DNA of 45,463 bases, taken from Erwinia typographi. Lineage in GTDB: Bacteria; Pseudomonadota; Gammaproteobacteria; Enterobacterales; Enterobacteriaceae. Each line of letters starts with the position of its first letter. The stretch's first letter is position 1. The translations under genes were made by a program, and so were the position numbers. The stretch lies in NCBI RefSeq assembly GCF_000773975.1, contig NZ_JRUQ01000075.1, positions 1 to 45,463 of the forward strand. The letters run 5' to 3'. Of the stretch, positions 8,550 through 17,518 are shown one piece after another. The notes below the pieces were generated by a model that was given only the letters and a program-made list of their open reading frames with translations, did not search any database and was not told the DNA's origin.

Positions 8550-9605
8550 CTAATGCCCTTCATCTATATCAATCAGCACCTTAATAAAGTGAAATTTTCG
8601 CTGATACAGCTGCGGGAAAATGCCAGGCGCCTCTTCAAGTTTGATCCTGTGGGTGATCAGCAAAGAGGGATTTACTAATCCTTTGCGCATGTAATCTAAT
8701 GAGGTTGCCCATTCACGGCCCGGAAAAGGCGCGGATAATGAGTTCCACGATCCGCGTACCGTCAGCTCATTGCGGATGATTTTCTCAAAACTGCTCCGGT
8801 CAAAGGGGACATCGCCATAGGGTATGCCTAAAAGCAATACGGTGCCGCCCTTACTGGCCAGATTCATACAGCTGGCGATCCCGGCGGCATTGCCCGAGGA
8901 TTCAATCACCAGATCGACACCTTTGCCGTGAGTTACCGTCGAGAATTTTTGCTCAAAATCCGCAGCCGTTGCGTTAAAAATATCATCAGCCCCCGCTTTA
9001 AGCGCAACATCAAGCTTTTGCTGTTCCGTATCGCAGACGTAAACCTTCCCGGCACCGTAGATCCGCGCCCATTGTACGGCAAGCTGCCCTATCGTCCCGC
9101 AGCCGACCACCACCACGCTGCTGCCAGCTTTGATACTCACCCGATCAAGAGCATGAACCACTACGGCGGAAGGCTCGACAAAGCTGGCGGCATCAAAATC
9201 AAGATCGTCGGGAATGCGCACGACATTCGCCGCAGGCACGCTAATATATTCAGCGAAAGCGCCTTTCCTGTGCCCGCCAAGGACTTTCAGGTCGGTACAT
9301 TTAGCGTAATTGGCCCGATGGCAGTGCTCACAGTTAAAACAGGGAAAACACGGGCAGGCCACCACCCGATCGCCAGCTTTAACGGATGAGACGCTTTTTC
9401 CCGTTTCAGCAACAACTCCGGCGAATTCGTGCCCCCATATCAGGCCTGGATTATAGGAACCAATTTTACCGAAGCGGGAAATATCAGAACCACATATGCC
9501 TGCCGTTTTAACCTGAATAATGACGTCATCCTCCCGCTCAATATTAATCATCGGGACATCTTCAAACCTTACATCCTGTTTGCCATAAAGTTGCAGCGCT
9601 TTCAT
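8550..9605 (-). CDS. Zinc-dependent medium-chain dehydrogenase, galactitol-1-phosphate dehydrogenase (GatD)-like
   Basis: A 351-residue polyol dehydrogenase of the MDR family. The catalytic zinc site is GICGSD with GHEFAG, the structural zinc site is four Cys in CPCFPCFNCEHC..KC, and the cofactor motif is VVVGCGTIGQLA. It resembles GatD and related polyol-phosphate dehydrogenases. It is the distal gene of the gntR operon, separated from surE by a GC-rich hairpin, so its expression may be partly uncoupled. With the second MDR at 12632 the system has two dehydrogenases, suggesting two oxidation steps or two substrates. Confidence 0.88.
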   Translation of the reverse strand: MKALQLYGKQDVRFEDVPMINIEREDDVIIQVKTAGICGSDISRFGKIGSYNPGLIWGHEFAGVVAETGKSVSSVKAGDRVVACPCFPCFNCEHCHRANYAKCTDLKVLGGHRKGAFAEYISVPAANVVRIPDDLDFDAASFVEPSAVVVHALDRVSIKAGSSVVVVGCGTIGQLAVQWARIYGAGKVYVCDTEQQKLDVALKAGADDIFNATAADFEQKFSTVTHGKGVDLVIESSGNAAGIASCMNLASKGGTVLLLGIPYGDVPFDRSSFEKIIRNELTVRGSWNSLSAPFPGREWATSLDYMRKGLVNPSLLITHRIKLEEAPGIFPQLYQRKFHFIKVLIDIDEGH

Positions 9606-9650
9606 TGTTAACTCCTGACGCAGAATAAGAATAACGCCAACCGAGTTGCG

Positions 9651-9677
9651 AATTAAACACCCGCCCTGACGGGCGGG
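9651..9677 (-). terminator. GC-rich hairpin between surE and the dehydrogenase gene
   Basis: CCCGCCC-TGAC-GGGCGGG at 9660-9677 forms a 7-bp stem; on the minus strand it is followed by TGTTTAATT. The T-run is poor, so it is probably a partial terminator or attenuator that lowers expression of the downstream dehydrogenase. Confidence 0.6.
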
Positions 9678-9694
9678 CTTAGTTCACTGAATTA

Positions 9695-10483
9695 TCAGTC
9701 AGCGGATTTAAGCTGGGATGATAATGTTGACCAGATATCCATTGAGGTCCGCTCCCAGGTCAGAGGCGTTACCGAAATATAGCCCTCGGCCACGGCAGAC
9801 ACCTCGCTATGCTCCGGTAGATCCGTATTACCGTGTTCAACTCGCAGCCAGAAATAATTTTCCCCATGGGGATCGGTAGTCGGCGTGACCGTAATACCAT
9901 TTACCTTGCCAATTCCCTGTCGGGCGATCTTTATTCCTTTAACCGGCCCTGCCGCCAGATTGGGGAAATTGACGTTGAGACAGCACTCAGCGGGTAAGCC
10001 TGCGTTAAAAAGCGTTTGCAGGACCGGCAAACCGTGTTGTTCTGCCGTGCGCCAGTCCGGCTTATCTTCAGGTCGTCTGTCCTGGCTGAGTGCGATTGAC
10101 GGTATGCCCAACAGGACGCCGGTAATTGCGGCCCCCACCGTCCCGGAAAGGACCGTTTCAAAACCGATATTTGAGCCATTATTTATCCCCGACAGCAGAA
10201 CGTCCGGCGGCGAATGCTTCATCAAATGCCTGACGGCGACCGCAACGCAATCAGCAGGCGTACCGTGAACGGCAAACTTTCTCGTACCGCGAGCTTCAAC
10301 GCGAACCGGCTCACGCAGGCTGACCGAGTTGGAAACGCCGCTCTTGTCGGTTGCTGGCGCCACCACCCAGACCTCGTCTGCGAAATGCTCCGCGACGCGC
10401 TCCAGGATTTGGATACCCGGCGCCTCTATGCCGTCATCGTTGGCCAGTAGAATTCTGCGAAATAGCTTTTCTGACATCATCAT
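9695..10483 (-). CDS. SurE-family phosphatase (5'/3'-nucleotidase)
   Basis: A 262-residue SurE homologue. It has the metal-binding NDDGIEAPG (about residue 15) and the diagnostic LLSGINNGSNIG motif. SurE enzymes are Mg/Mn-dependent phosphatases acting on nucleoside monophosphates and other phosphate esters. The canonical surE sits next to pcm/nlpD/rpoS; this copy lies within a PTS sugar regulon, so it may act as a sugar- or polyol-phosphate phosphatase. Three ATG codons in a row open the gene; 10477 has the best spacing from the AGGGAG ribosome site, so the true protein may be two residues shorter. Confidence 0.88.
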   Translation of the reverse strand: MMMSEKLFRRILLANDDGIEAPGIQILERVAEHFADEVWVVAPATDKSGVSNSVSLREPVRVEARGTRKFAVHGTPADCVAVAVRHLMKHSPPDVLLSGINNGSNIGFETVLSGTVGAAITGVLLGIPSIALSQDRRPEDKPDWRTAEQHGLPVLQTLFNAGLPAECCLNVNFPNLAAGPVKGIKIARQGIGKVNGITVTPTTDPHGENYFWLRVEHGNTDLPEHSEVSAVAEGYISVTPLTWERTSMDIWSTLSSQLKSAD

Positions 10484-10552
10484 TCTCCCTGTTTTGGACG
10501 TAAAGTGTCCTGAGATATTACCCCATTTTAAAACGGTGGTCGGGATTAAGGA

Positions 10553-10822
10553 TTATTCTTTTTCGCCAAACCCACTGGCGAATAATCCTTTGATTTCAGT
10601 CATAGCATCCTGCTCGTCAGCACCTTCACAGATAATTTCCACTTCAGAATGGCCTTTGACACCGGCCCCCAGTACGCTCATTAATCCTTTTAAAACAACT
10701 TCTTTGCCATTATTAACCAGCGTGACTGAGGAAGCGTATTTTTTTACGGTTTTAATCAACGTCGCCGCCGGACGCGCATGAAGCCCCGTGCTGTTAACAA
10801 CACGTATATTTTCTCTAATCAT
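10553..10822 (-). CDS. HPr-like phosphocarrier protein
   Basis: An 89-residue PTS HPr-fold protein. The active-site motif STGLHARPAA places the phosphorylated His exactly at position 15. The regulatory Ser46 of Firmicute HPr is replaced by Gly46 (VLKGLMSVLG). A dedicated HPr paralogue in a sugar operon could feed phosphate to the local IIA/IIB proteins or work in regulation. It lies between the aldolase and surE genes on the same strand. It is not the general ptsH, which sits with ptsI and crr. Confidence 0.9.
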   Translation of the reverse strand: MIRENIRVVNSTGLHARPAATLIKTVKKYASSVTLVNNGKEVVLKGLMSVLGAGVKGHSEVEIICEGADEQDAMTEIKGLFASGFGEKE

Positions 10823-10862
10823 GTTTAACTTCCCGATTTTGCAGGTAAATTTATTACTACTA

Positions 10863-11702
10863 TCAGGACACGCAGTTCATCATCTGAATTTTACTGAATA
10901 CGTCGGCTTCCACCGCCGCTTTTGCGCTGGTCATCACGCGTGCCAGGTTTGCTTCGTTATTATTTTCAGTCCAGGCTTTACCCACCGAAGTAATAAAAGC
11001 CTTACGCAGGTCGCTGGCAATATTCACCTTCACTACGTTATATTTCACAAAGCTGCGGATAATCGCTTCATCAATACCTGATCCCCCGTGAATAACCAGC
11101 GGCACCGGGCAGATCGAGGCAATCTGCTGCAACAGCGGAATGTCGATTCGCGGAATATCTTCCAGACCGTGCACGTTGCCGACCGAAACGGCGAGCATAC
11201 TGCAACCGGTTTCCTGTACAAAACGAAGGACCTGCTCAGGGTTGGTTTTGCAGTCCGCTTCGCTGACGTGGTCGTCCTCTTTACCCAGAATTGCGCCCAG
11301 CTCAGCTTCGACCGGCACGCCAAATGACTTACAGAAATCAACGGCCGCCTTAGTAAAAGCAATATTCTCCTCGTACGGCAGTTCAGCGCCATCGATCATC
11401 ACCGAGGTGAAGCCCGCGCGAACCGCCCGCTTCACGTCATCCAGTTCTTTACCGTGGTCAAGGTGCAGGCTGACCGGCACATCCATGGTAGCCGCACGTT
11501 TTTTTACGATTTCATAAATGTAATCGTAGCCTGACAGTTTGGCGTTAGTCGGCGCGATCTGAATAAAATTAGGCAAACCTGAACGCTCAATAGCGTCCAG
11601 AATTGACATGGTGGTTTCCAGGTTAGTGGTATTGAACGCGCCGGCCAGCACGCGTTTTTCCTGAATGCAGTTCAGCAGAATATTCCCGTTTACTAATGGC
11701 AT
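10863..11702 (-). CDS. Class II fructose/tagatose-bisphosphate aldolase family
   Basis: A 279-residue zinc aldolase. The Zn ligands are visible as His83 in HLDHG (80-84), His178 in VGNVHG and His205 in IHGGSG. The family (FbaA, GatY, KbaY) cleaves ketose 1,6-bisphosphates or ketose-1-phosphates to dihydroxyacetone phosphate and an aldehyde. The partner subunit GatZ/KbaZ is absent, as in IolJ-like and some pentitol pathways. It follows gntR by 5 bp and is the second gene of the operon. It probably carries out the final cleavage of the sugar imported by the PTS at 15256-17455. Confidence 0.92.
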   Translation of the reverse strand: MPLVNGNILLNCIQEKRVLAGAFNTTNLETTMSILDAIERSGLPNFIQIAPTNAKLSGYDYIYEIVKKRAATMDVPVSLHLDHGKELDDVKRAVRAGFTSVMIDGAELPYEENIAFTKAAVDFCKSFGVPVEAELGAILGKEDDHVSEADCKTNPEQVLRFVQETGCSMLAVSVGNVHGLEDIPRIDIPLLQQIASICPVPLVIHGGSGIDEAIIRSFVKYNVVKVNIASDLRKAFITSVGKAWTENNNEANLARVMTSAKAAVEADVFSKIQMMNCVS

Positions 11703-11707
11703 AACAT

Positions 11708-12451
11708 TTACCTCTCTCGTCGTTGAAGAACCGTACCTAAATAATATTTGTCGGATTTCAGCCAGACATTGCCGAATTCAATCGGCATGTCCTGCTGGAA
11801 GAAGACCAGCTGTTCCAGATGGAGCACCGGCGCGTCTTCATTAACTTCCAGGTAGTGCCCCCGCTCCGCTCCAATAATTTTGGCGGCGTAGCGGCTTTCA
11901 GAAAAACTGATCTTTTTACCTGACAGTCTTTCTATAGTTGGAAACAGGTTATTGTTGTTGAAATCGATATCCGCAATGCCCGGGCAGTGCGCAATGTTGA
12001 TGCGATTCTCAATCAACATCACTTTCTCGCCTTCGACGCTACGTACACGCTCCAGGTACAGAATCGGCGCGCCCACTTCAATGCCCAACTTTGAGGCCAC
12101 CAGCCTTGAGGCCTCGTCCAGCCGGGAAGTGATAACCTGGGTTTCGAAGCGCAGGTGCTGACTTTCCAGTGACTCGGCAAACGACAGCAGCCCTTCGCCC
12201 AGCGAGTAAGAGATATTTTCGCTTTTGACGAAGGTCCCCTTACCCTGCACCTGAATCAGCAGCCCTTCATTGACCAGCAGGGTGACGGCTTTTTTTACCG
12301 TGCCGCGGCTGACGCCGAGCATCTCCATGATTTTATTTTCAGACGGCACGCGATCGCCGGTAGTCAGGTCTCCCTTATAGATGTTTTCACGTATCCACTC
12401 TGAGACCTGAAGATAAAGCGGTACTTCAGAGTCTTTCAAAACGGTATTCAT
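11708..12451 (-). CDS. GntR-family (UTRA domain) regulator of the PTS/aldolase regulon
   Basis: A 247-residue HutC-subfamily regulator. The N-terminal winged helix is VPSENKIMEMLGVSRGTVKK (residues 35-54), followed by the KGTFVK wing and a C-terminal UTRA ligand-binding domain, which in this family usually binds a phosphorylated sugar. It heads its operon. A 14-bp palindrome lies 25 bp upstream, and a matching one lies upstream of the PTS operon at 17519, so it most likely controls both as a repressor. Confidence 0.92.
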   Translation of the reverse strand: MNTVLKDSEVPLYLQVSEWIRENIYKGDLTTGDRVPSENKIMEMLGVSRGTVKKAVTLLVNEGLLIQVQGKGTFVKSENISYSLGEGLLSFAESLESQHLRFETQVITSRLDEASRLVASKLGIEVGAPILYLERVRSVEGEKVMLIENRINIAHCPGIADIDFNNNNLFPTIERLSGKKISFSESRYAAKIIGAERGHYLEVNEDAPVLHLEQLVFFQQDMPIEFGNVWLKSDKYYLGTVLQRRER

Positions 12452-12475
12452 GCGATGTTCCCTCTTTAGTTAAGA

Positions 12476-12500
12476 TCGTCTATGTACGACTATGCACAAG
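12476..12500. promoter_or_regulatory. GntR operator upstream of the gntR-aldolase operon
   Basis: TCGT-CTATGT-ACGA at 12476-12489 is palindromic, followed by a half-repeat TATGCACAAG. It shares the core GTCTATGTAC and the following ACTATG with the site at 17519-17544. Where the two differ (T to C in the left arm, A to G in the right) the changes compensate and keep the palindrome, as expected for a true operator. Confidence 0.75.
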
Positions 12501-12631
12501 TATCGCCCGAACATAACCTGATTTCCCGGTATTCACAAACGATCTGCTTCACAAAATCCACGCTGTCAGTCCACTGGAACACAGCGGAGGATCAGGGAAT
12601 ATCGTCAAAAATAAGCGCGTCCCCACTGCGG

Positions 12632-13666
12632 CTAGTCGTCCATCTGCATGATGACCTTAAGCACATCGTGCTGCGGGTTGGCGGCGAATTCTATCGCCTC
12701 GCCCAGCGAGGACAGCGGCCAGCGATGGGTGATCATCTCATCAATGTTGATACGGTTACGGCTGATGATCTCCACCGCCTCCGGCATCTCATAGGAAGAG
12801 AGCGAGTAGGTACCGACAATCGAGATCTCATCGCGGAAGAAGCGTGCTGCATCAATGCTGACCATGTTGTTCTGGTCAAACGGAGAGAAGACCACCACTC
12901 GTCCTCCGCGTCGCAGCAGATTGACGGCCTGCGGCAGAAGTGAAGACACCCCTGCGGCGATGACCACCAAGTCAACGCCCAGACCGTCAGTAATCTCGCC
13001 AATCCGCGCCTCAAGATTTTCCTGCGCCGGATTGATGGCGTGATTGATCCCCAGACGAAGGGCAAGATCCAGCTTGAAGGGCGACAGGTCGGATACGATG
13101 ACGTTGGACGCCCCCATCATCGCAGAGAGCTGCGCGCTAAGCAGGCCAATGGTGCCAGAGCCCATCACCAGCACGCTGCATCCGGGGGTAATCGCCGCCT
13201 GCTTCAGCCCGTGCAGACAACATCCGATGGGTTCAACCATGGCCGCTTTTTCCCACGACACCCCCTGCGGAATTTTGTGCGTCAGATGCTTAACGTGCAG
13301 CTCCGGCAGGCGGATGTACTCGGCAAAGCCGCCGGGCTCAATATTGGTGGGCTTAAATTGCTCACAGAGGGTGAAATGGCCGCGATCGCAGTAGTGGCAA
13401 CTGAAGCACGGAACGTGGATCGCGGTGACCACCCGATCGCCGGGACGGAAGCGGGTCACCCGCTTGCCGACTTTTACCACCTCAGCCGCGATTTCATGGC
13501 TCAGCACAACCGGCCCGGTCACGGTCTGATGCTGGGCTTTGTGAATGTCGGTCCCGCACAAACCGCAGCTCTTCATTTTTACCAGGATATCGCCGTCCTC
13601 TATCTCAGGCACGGCGACGTCTTCATAGCGGATATCGTTTTTACCGTAATAAACGCTGGCTTTCAT
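12632..13666 (-). CDS. Zinc-dependent medium-chain polyol dehydrogenase
   Basis: A 344-residue MDR enzyme of the sorbitol/threonine dehydrogenase type. The catalytic zinc Cys is in CGLCGTDIH. The usual GHE is SHE (VVLSHEIAAEV). The structural zinc Cys are in CFSCHYCDRGHFTLC, and the cofactor site is VMGSGTIGLLS. It is the last gene of the PTS operon, 3 bp after the kinase. It shares the general layout of the MDR at 8550 but is clearly a different paralogue. Confidence 0.9.
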   Translation of the reverse strand: MKASVYYGKNDIRYEDVAVPEIEDGDILVKMKSCGLCGTDIHKAQHQTVTGPVVLSHEIAAEVVKVGKRVTRFRPGDRVVTAIHVPCFSCHYCDRGHFTLCEQFKPTNIEPGGFAEYIRLPELHVKHLTHKIPQGVSWEKAAMVEPIGCCLHGLKQAAITPGCSVLVMGSGTIGLLSAQLSAMMGASNVIVSDLSPFKLDLALRLGINHAINPAQENLEARIGEITDGLGVDLVVIAAGVSSLLPQAVNLLRRGGRVVVFSPFDQNNMVSIDAARFFRDEISIVGTYSLSSYEMPEAVEIISRNRINIDEMITHRWPLSSLGEAIEFAANPQHDVLKVIMQMDD

Positions 13667-13669
13667 GAT

Positions 13670-15166
13670 TCAGGTCCTGTTCATCTGATTTTCAATATGG
13701 ATTTTGGTCTCGTAGAGCTGCTTGTAGATCTGCTGATAGACAATATCGAAGCGCTCTGCGGATTTTGCGTCTGGCTGATAGCGTTCCAGTGACTCCGCAG
13801 GCAGGCTGACGTCACCCGGCTCGAAGCCCGCTCCACGCGCCCCCAGTAAGGCTGCGCCGCGGCTGACCGCTTCCGGTATCTTACAGGCCACGATTTCCCG
13901 GTTGAGAATGGTGGCCTTGAGCTGTAGCCAATAGGGGTTTTGACAGGCCGCGCCAATCACCATTAGCGATGGCCAGCGGCTGCCCGTCAGGGACTCATAC
14001 GTTTCCAGCAGATGCCGGAGTTCATAGCAAAGGCCATGAAAAACAGCTTTTAAAAAGGCTTCCGGATCGGTCCGGTCTTCCACGCCGTACATCAGCCCTT
14101 TGGCATAGATGGTTCTTTTCGGTGGGCCACTGCCGCGCAGATGGGGAATAAGGAAGCTGTCCGTCGGCGTTTCCGCCGCGCCTTTATTCATCAGCCAGCG
14201 TGTCATGCTGGTAAAGTCCGCAGGCTTGAGGTTGAAAAGATGGGAGAACCATTCAATGGCATAGCCGGCCGACGGCAGCGAGGCGTAAAGCGTGTAAGCC
14301 TCGCGCAATACGTGGTGGCCGTTAGAAACGCGCGACTGGTAGTACCGTTCCGTCGCCGCTGGCTTGCTGAGCACCACAAGCAGCCCTTCAGTGGTGCCCG
14401 TCGAATTGAGGATTTGCTGTTCCTCCGTAATGCCTACCGCGACGGAGCCAACCATGTGATCGTGACCGGAAATGGAGATTTTCGCGCTACGGGAGATACC
14501 GGTAGCCTCGCTTAACTCAGCAAGCAGTTCGCCCGTTGGCGTACCAGCGGCAACCAGCGGGCTGAACAGGCCGATCGGGATGTCCACAGCAGAACAAATT
14601 TCTGCCGACCAGCAATCCTGAGTGATATCAAAAGCCAGTGTACGGGAGGCAAGTGAATACTCTGCGCGTTTGACGCCGCTCAGCCGAAAAGCCACGTATT
14701 CCGCCATGCAAAGCCAGCTGGCTGGCGTCTGATGTTCACAGTGCTCGATCAGCCATAAAATTTTATTCAGGCTGTAGTTACTGTGGGCAGGTATCCCGGT
14801 GATTTCATAGAGACGGCTTTCGCCGATGCGGCTGACGATATGCTCCAGCTGCGGCTGGGTACGCGTATCGTACCAGGTCATAACCGGCCCCATTACCCGA
14901 TCGTCTGCGTCGAGCAGCACCCCGGCCTCACCTACACTGGCGACTGAAATAGTGACGATATTTTCGGGGTCGCTAACGGCTGTCGCGACGCGGCTCAGAC
15001 CATCAACAATGCCCAGCCACAGCCCGCTAATATCAAAATCGCTACCATATTCGCTACTTTTCTTTGGCGTAATGAAACTGTGTTTTTTTATTAACTGTAG
15101 CTCTGCGAGGCGATATAAGCAGACCTTACAGTTTGTTGTTCCAACATCAATGCCAATTGCGTACAT
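13670..15166 (-). CDS. FGGY-family carbohydrate kinase
   Basis: A 498-residue ATP-dependent sugar kinase of the xylulose/gluconate/L-fuculose kinase family. Motifs are the N-terminal phosphate loop GIDVGTTNCKVCLY (about residues 5-18), the SGHDHMVG substrate-site segment, and the C-terminal EAVSRGAALLGARGAG. FGGY kinases act on ketoses and polyols, normally free ones. Presence in a PTS operon implies either phosphorylation of a free intermediate (after SurE-type dephosphorylation) or a second phosphate to give a bisphosphate for the aldolase. It is co-transcribed with the PTS genes. Confidence 0.92.
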   Translation of the reverse strand: MYAIGIDVGTTNCKVCLYRLAELQLIKKHSFITPKKSSEYGSDFDISGLWLGIVDGLSRVATAVSDPENIVTISVASVGEAGVLLDADDRVMGPVMTWYDTRTQPQLEHIVSRIGESRLYEITGIPAHSNYSLNKILWLIEHCEHQTPASWLCMAEYVAFRLSGVKRAEYSLASRTLAFDITQDCWSAEICSAVDIPIGLFSPLVAAGTPTGELLAELSEATGISRSAKISISGHDHMVGSVAVGITEEQQILNSTGTTEGLLVVLSKPAATERYYQSRVSNGHHVLREAYTLYASLPSAGYAIEWFSHLFNLKPADFTSMTRWLMNKGAAETPTDSFLIPHLRGSGPPKRTIYAKGLMYGVEDRTDPEAFLKAVFHGLCYELRHLLETYESLTGSRWPSLMVIGAACQNPYWLQLKATILNREIVACKIPEAVSRGAALLGARGAGFEPGDVSLPAESLERYQPDAKSAERFDIVYQQIYKQLYETKIHIENQMNRT

Positions 15167-15255
15167 ATCTCTCCCCTCAATAAGGGAATAACCTCAGTCA
15201 TTAAGAAAGAAGGGAAATACCGCTCTGCCTTCCCCTTTTAAAATTACTCAGTTAC

Positions 15256-16644
15256 TCATTTAGACATTGCAGCCTGCTCAGCAGCGTTTTCAGCCTGTTC
15301 TTCCCGCTTCATCTGCTTAGTCGTCATGCGATACAGCAGCAGACAGGTAATGAAGATGACCGGAATAAGGGCCAGCGCTATCAGGTTTCCTTCAAAGATT
15401 TTCACCATCCAGAAGCGGTAGGGGTTCCCGCCGTCCAGCAGGCTGGAGATTTCACTGTCCGTATTGATCGGGAAGTGAATACTTTTGGCAACCGCCGTCA
15501 GGATAGGCGCCGCAGCAGAAGCGACATACAGATTCACACTCAGCAGCGGAATTCCCAGGATGAACGCGCGAGCAATGTTGCCGCGGCACGCCAGTACCAC
15601 CATGGAAATCGGCACCCAGATATTGGCTAAATCCCCTAACGGCAGCAGACGGTTACCCGGCAGAATCACGGCCAGCAGCACGCCAACCGGAATCAGCAGC
15701 AGCGCGGTGGAGAGCACAGACGGGTGCCCCACGGCCACCGCGATATCGAGGCCAATGTAGAGGTCATCACGATCCGGATATTTCTTGCGCAGGAACTTTT
15801 TCACTGCCTCAGACAGCGGCAGCAGGCCTTCCATCAGCAGCTTAACCATGCGCGGCATAATCAGCATGACGGCACCCAGGCTCATCGACAGGGTTAACAC
15901 GCCTTTGAAATCGTAGCGGGCCAGAAGACCAATTCCCGCCCCCAGAATCACCCCCAGCATCATCGGCTCGCCGAAGATCCCAAAGCGTTTCTGAATGGTA
16001 TCTGCATCGGCATTTAACTTATTGATGCCCGGAATTTTATCCAGGATCAGGTTACCGAGCAGGCCAAACGGGAAGAAGATTGCCGATGACAGCGTGGGCA
16101 GTGAAATCCCCGGCAGATTGAAATATTTCTGAATCATTGGCGCACACCAGTCAGCCAGCAGCAGCGTAATGACTGAGGTAATGCCAGCGATCAGCAGCCC
16201 GAACAGGAAGCTTCCGGTGACGTTGTAGACCATCGCGCCAACCATAGAGAAATGCCAGAAGTTCCAGACGTCAATGTTGACAGTACGTGTCCACTTGAGC
16301 GTCAGCATCAGCACATTAATACCAATGGTGAGCGGCACCACGAACGGCGCAACCTGAGATGCCCAGGCAATCGCCGCCAGCGGCGTCCACCCCAGATCCA
16401 CGACCGGCAGGTTGATCCCGGTGTGTTTGACCATGTCTTTGGCGGCGGGGCCCAGGTTGTCCAACAGCAGTCCGAAGACCAGGAAGATCCCGATGAAGCC
16501 CATACCAATGGTCAGCGCCGAGCGCAGCGCTTTGCTAAATCCTGCGCCAAGGCACAGGCCCATGATAAAGATGATAATTGGCAGCATAATGGTGGGGCCA
16601 AGCCCCAGCAAATATTGAATCCCGCCATAGAGAGTTGCGAGCAT
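15256..16644 (-). CDS. PTS IIC component, galactitol (GatC) family
   Basis: A 462-residue inner-membrane permease of the Gat-type PTS, close to the length of E. coli GatC (about 450). It has many hydrophobic segments beginning at YLLGLGPTIMLPIIIFIMG. Motifs include NVTGSFLFGLL and the GHPSVLSTALL segment. It imports and phosphorylates a hexitol, pentitol or similar polyol together with IIA and IIB. It lies 14 bp downstream of the IIB gene. The C-terminal cytoplasmic tail is charged (TTKQMKREEQ). The substrate may be galactitol-like but cannot be fixed. Confidence 0.92.
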   Translation of the reverse strand: MLATLYGGIQYLLGLGPTIMLPIIIFIMGLCLGAGFSKALRSALTIGMGFIGIFLVFGLLLDNLGPAAKDMVKHTGINLPVVDLGWTPLAAIAWASQVAPFVVPLTIGINVLMLTLKWTRTVNIDVWNFWHFSMVGAMVYNVTGSFLFGLLIAGITSVITLLLADWCAPMIQKYFNLPGISLPTLSSAIFFPFGLLGNLILDKIPGINKLNADADTIQKRFGIFGEPMMLGVILGAGIGLLARYDFKGVLTLSMSLGAVMLIMPRMVKLLMEGLLPLSEAVKKFLRKKYPDRDDLYIGLDIAVAVGHPSVLSTALLLIPVGVLLAVILPGNRLLPLGDLANIWVPISMVVLACRGNIARAFILGIPLLSVNLYVASAAAPILTAVAKSIHFPINTDSEISSLLDGGNPYRFWMVKIFEGNLIALALIPVIFITCLLLYRMTTKQMKREEQAENAAEQAAMSK

Positions 16645-16658
16645 CAGCCTGTCCTCTG

Positions 16659-16940
16659 TTATTTTTTCAGAATTGAGACGATTTTTTCGAGGAGATCTTC
16701 TTCACCGAAACCGGTCAGCAGCGGCAAACCATTCAGCACTGGCGTCTGTAGCGTAGTTTTTACGGCTGAGGTGACAATGATCAGGTCGGCCATGCCGTCC
16801 TGAGAGGCAATCGTGCCGATGTTGGACTGCATCGGCTCAACGGTGATGCCCTGCTCTTTGCAATAGTTAACGACCTTCTCGGTGGCTACGGCAGAGGTGG
16901 CAATACCGCTGGTACAGGCGAAGATAATTTTCTTATTCAT
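16659..16940 (-). CDS. PTS IIB component, GatB family
   Basis: A 93-residue IIB subunit. The phosphorylated Cys9 is in the N-terminal P-loop FACTSGIATS. It transfers phosphate from IIA to the incoming sugar in the IIC channel. The start at 16940 (MNKKIIF) is preferred over an in-frame TTG further upstream because it places the P-loop at the normal position. It lies between IIA and IIC, the normal Gat order. Confidence 0.93.
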   Translation of the reverse strand: MNKKIIFACTSGIATSAVATEKVVNYCKEQGITVEPMQSNIGTIASQDGMADLIIVTSAVKTTLQTPVLNGLPLLTGFGEEDLLEKIVSILKK

Positions 16941-16990
16941 ATCAGACTCCGTTATTGGTAATCGGGATGGCAAAACGTTTGGGTACGATT

Positions 16991-17455
16991 TCAGTCGAGA
17001 TTTTTGGCCAGAATCTGCATGACTTCCTGGGGGGAAGTGGAACTGAGCAGCGCGTTCATCTCGTCCGTCTTTTGAAACAAAGAGATCAGCTTCATCAGAA
17101 ATTCGAGGTGGGCGTCTTTCTCTTTCAACAGCAGGAAGAAAATGACGTTCACATTCATGGTCAGGTCGGGATCTTCTGCCTGGTTGAACTCAATGCCCTG
17201 CGGGCATGTGACCACCACCAGCCGTTCTTCACGGACATGTTCAACATCCACATGAGGAATAGCGACGCCCAGCGTTTCCAGCTGCATCGCCGTCGGGTGA
17301 TTCTGCTCACGTAAGGCCAAAGCCTCAGGGTAGCTCTGCTCAACAATCCCTTTTGCCAGCAGCCGAGCGCTGATTTTGCTGAACAGCGCATGGCGGTCCT
17401 GTGGCGCCTCGTGCAGATAGATGAGCTCGCTATCCAGTGATGTGTTCAATGGCAT
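16991..17455 (-). CDS. PTS IIA component, fructose/mannitol (GatA) type
   Basis: A 154-residue IIA subunit. The phosphorylated His68 lies in LGVAIPHVDVEHV. It accepts phosphate from HPr, perhaps the dedicated HPr-like protein at 10553. It is the first gene of the five-gene PTS operon (IIA, IIB, IIC, kinase, dehydrogenase; 17455 down to 12632), with the putative GntR operator about 65-90 bp upstream. Confidence 0.92.
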   Translation of the reverse strand: MPLNTSLDSELIYLHEAPQDRHALFSKISARLLAKGIVEQSYPEALALREQNHPTAMQLETLGVAIPHVDVEHVREERLVVVTCPQGIEFNQAEDPDLTMNVNVIFFLLLKEKDAHLEFLMKLISLFQKTDEMNALLSSTSPQEVMQILAKNLD

Positions 17456-17518
17456 CTTGTCCCCCTGTCCTTCCAGTTAAACGAATGGCCCAATCTGTTG
17501 CGGTTAATGTCATGCATG

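Noticed and set aside
8436..8678. Possible 80-codon gene after the ABC binding protein
   Set aside because: It runs through a terminator hairpin and into the end of a convergent dehydrogenase gene; no features.
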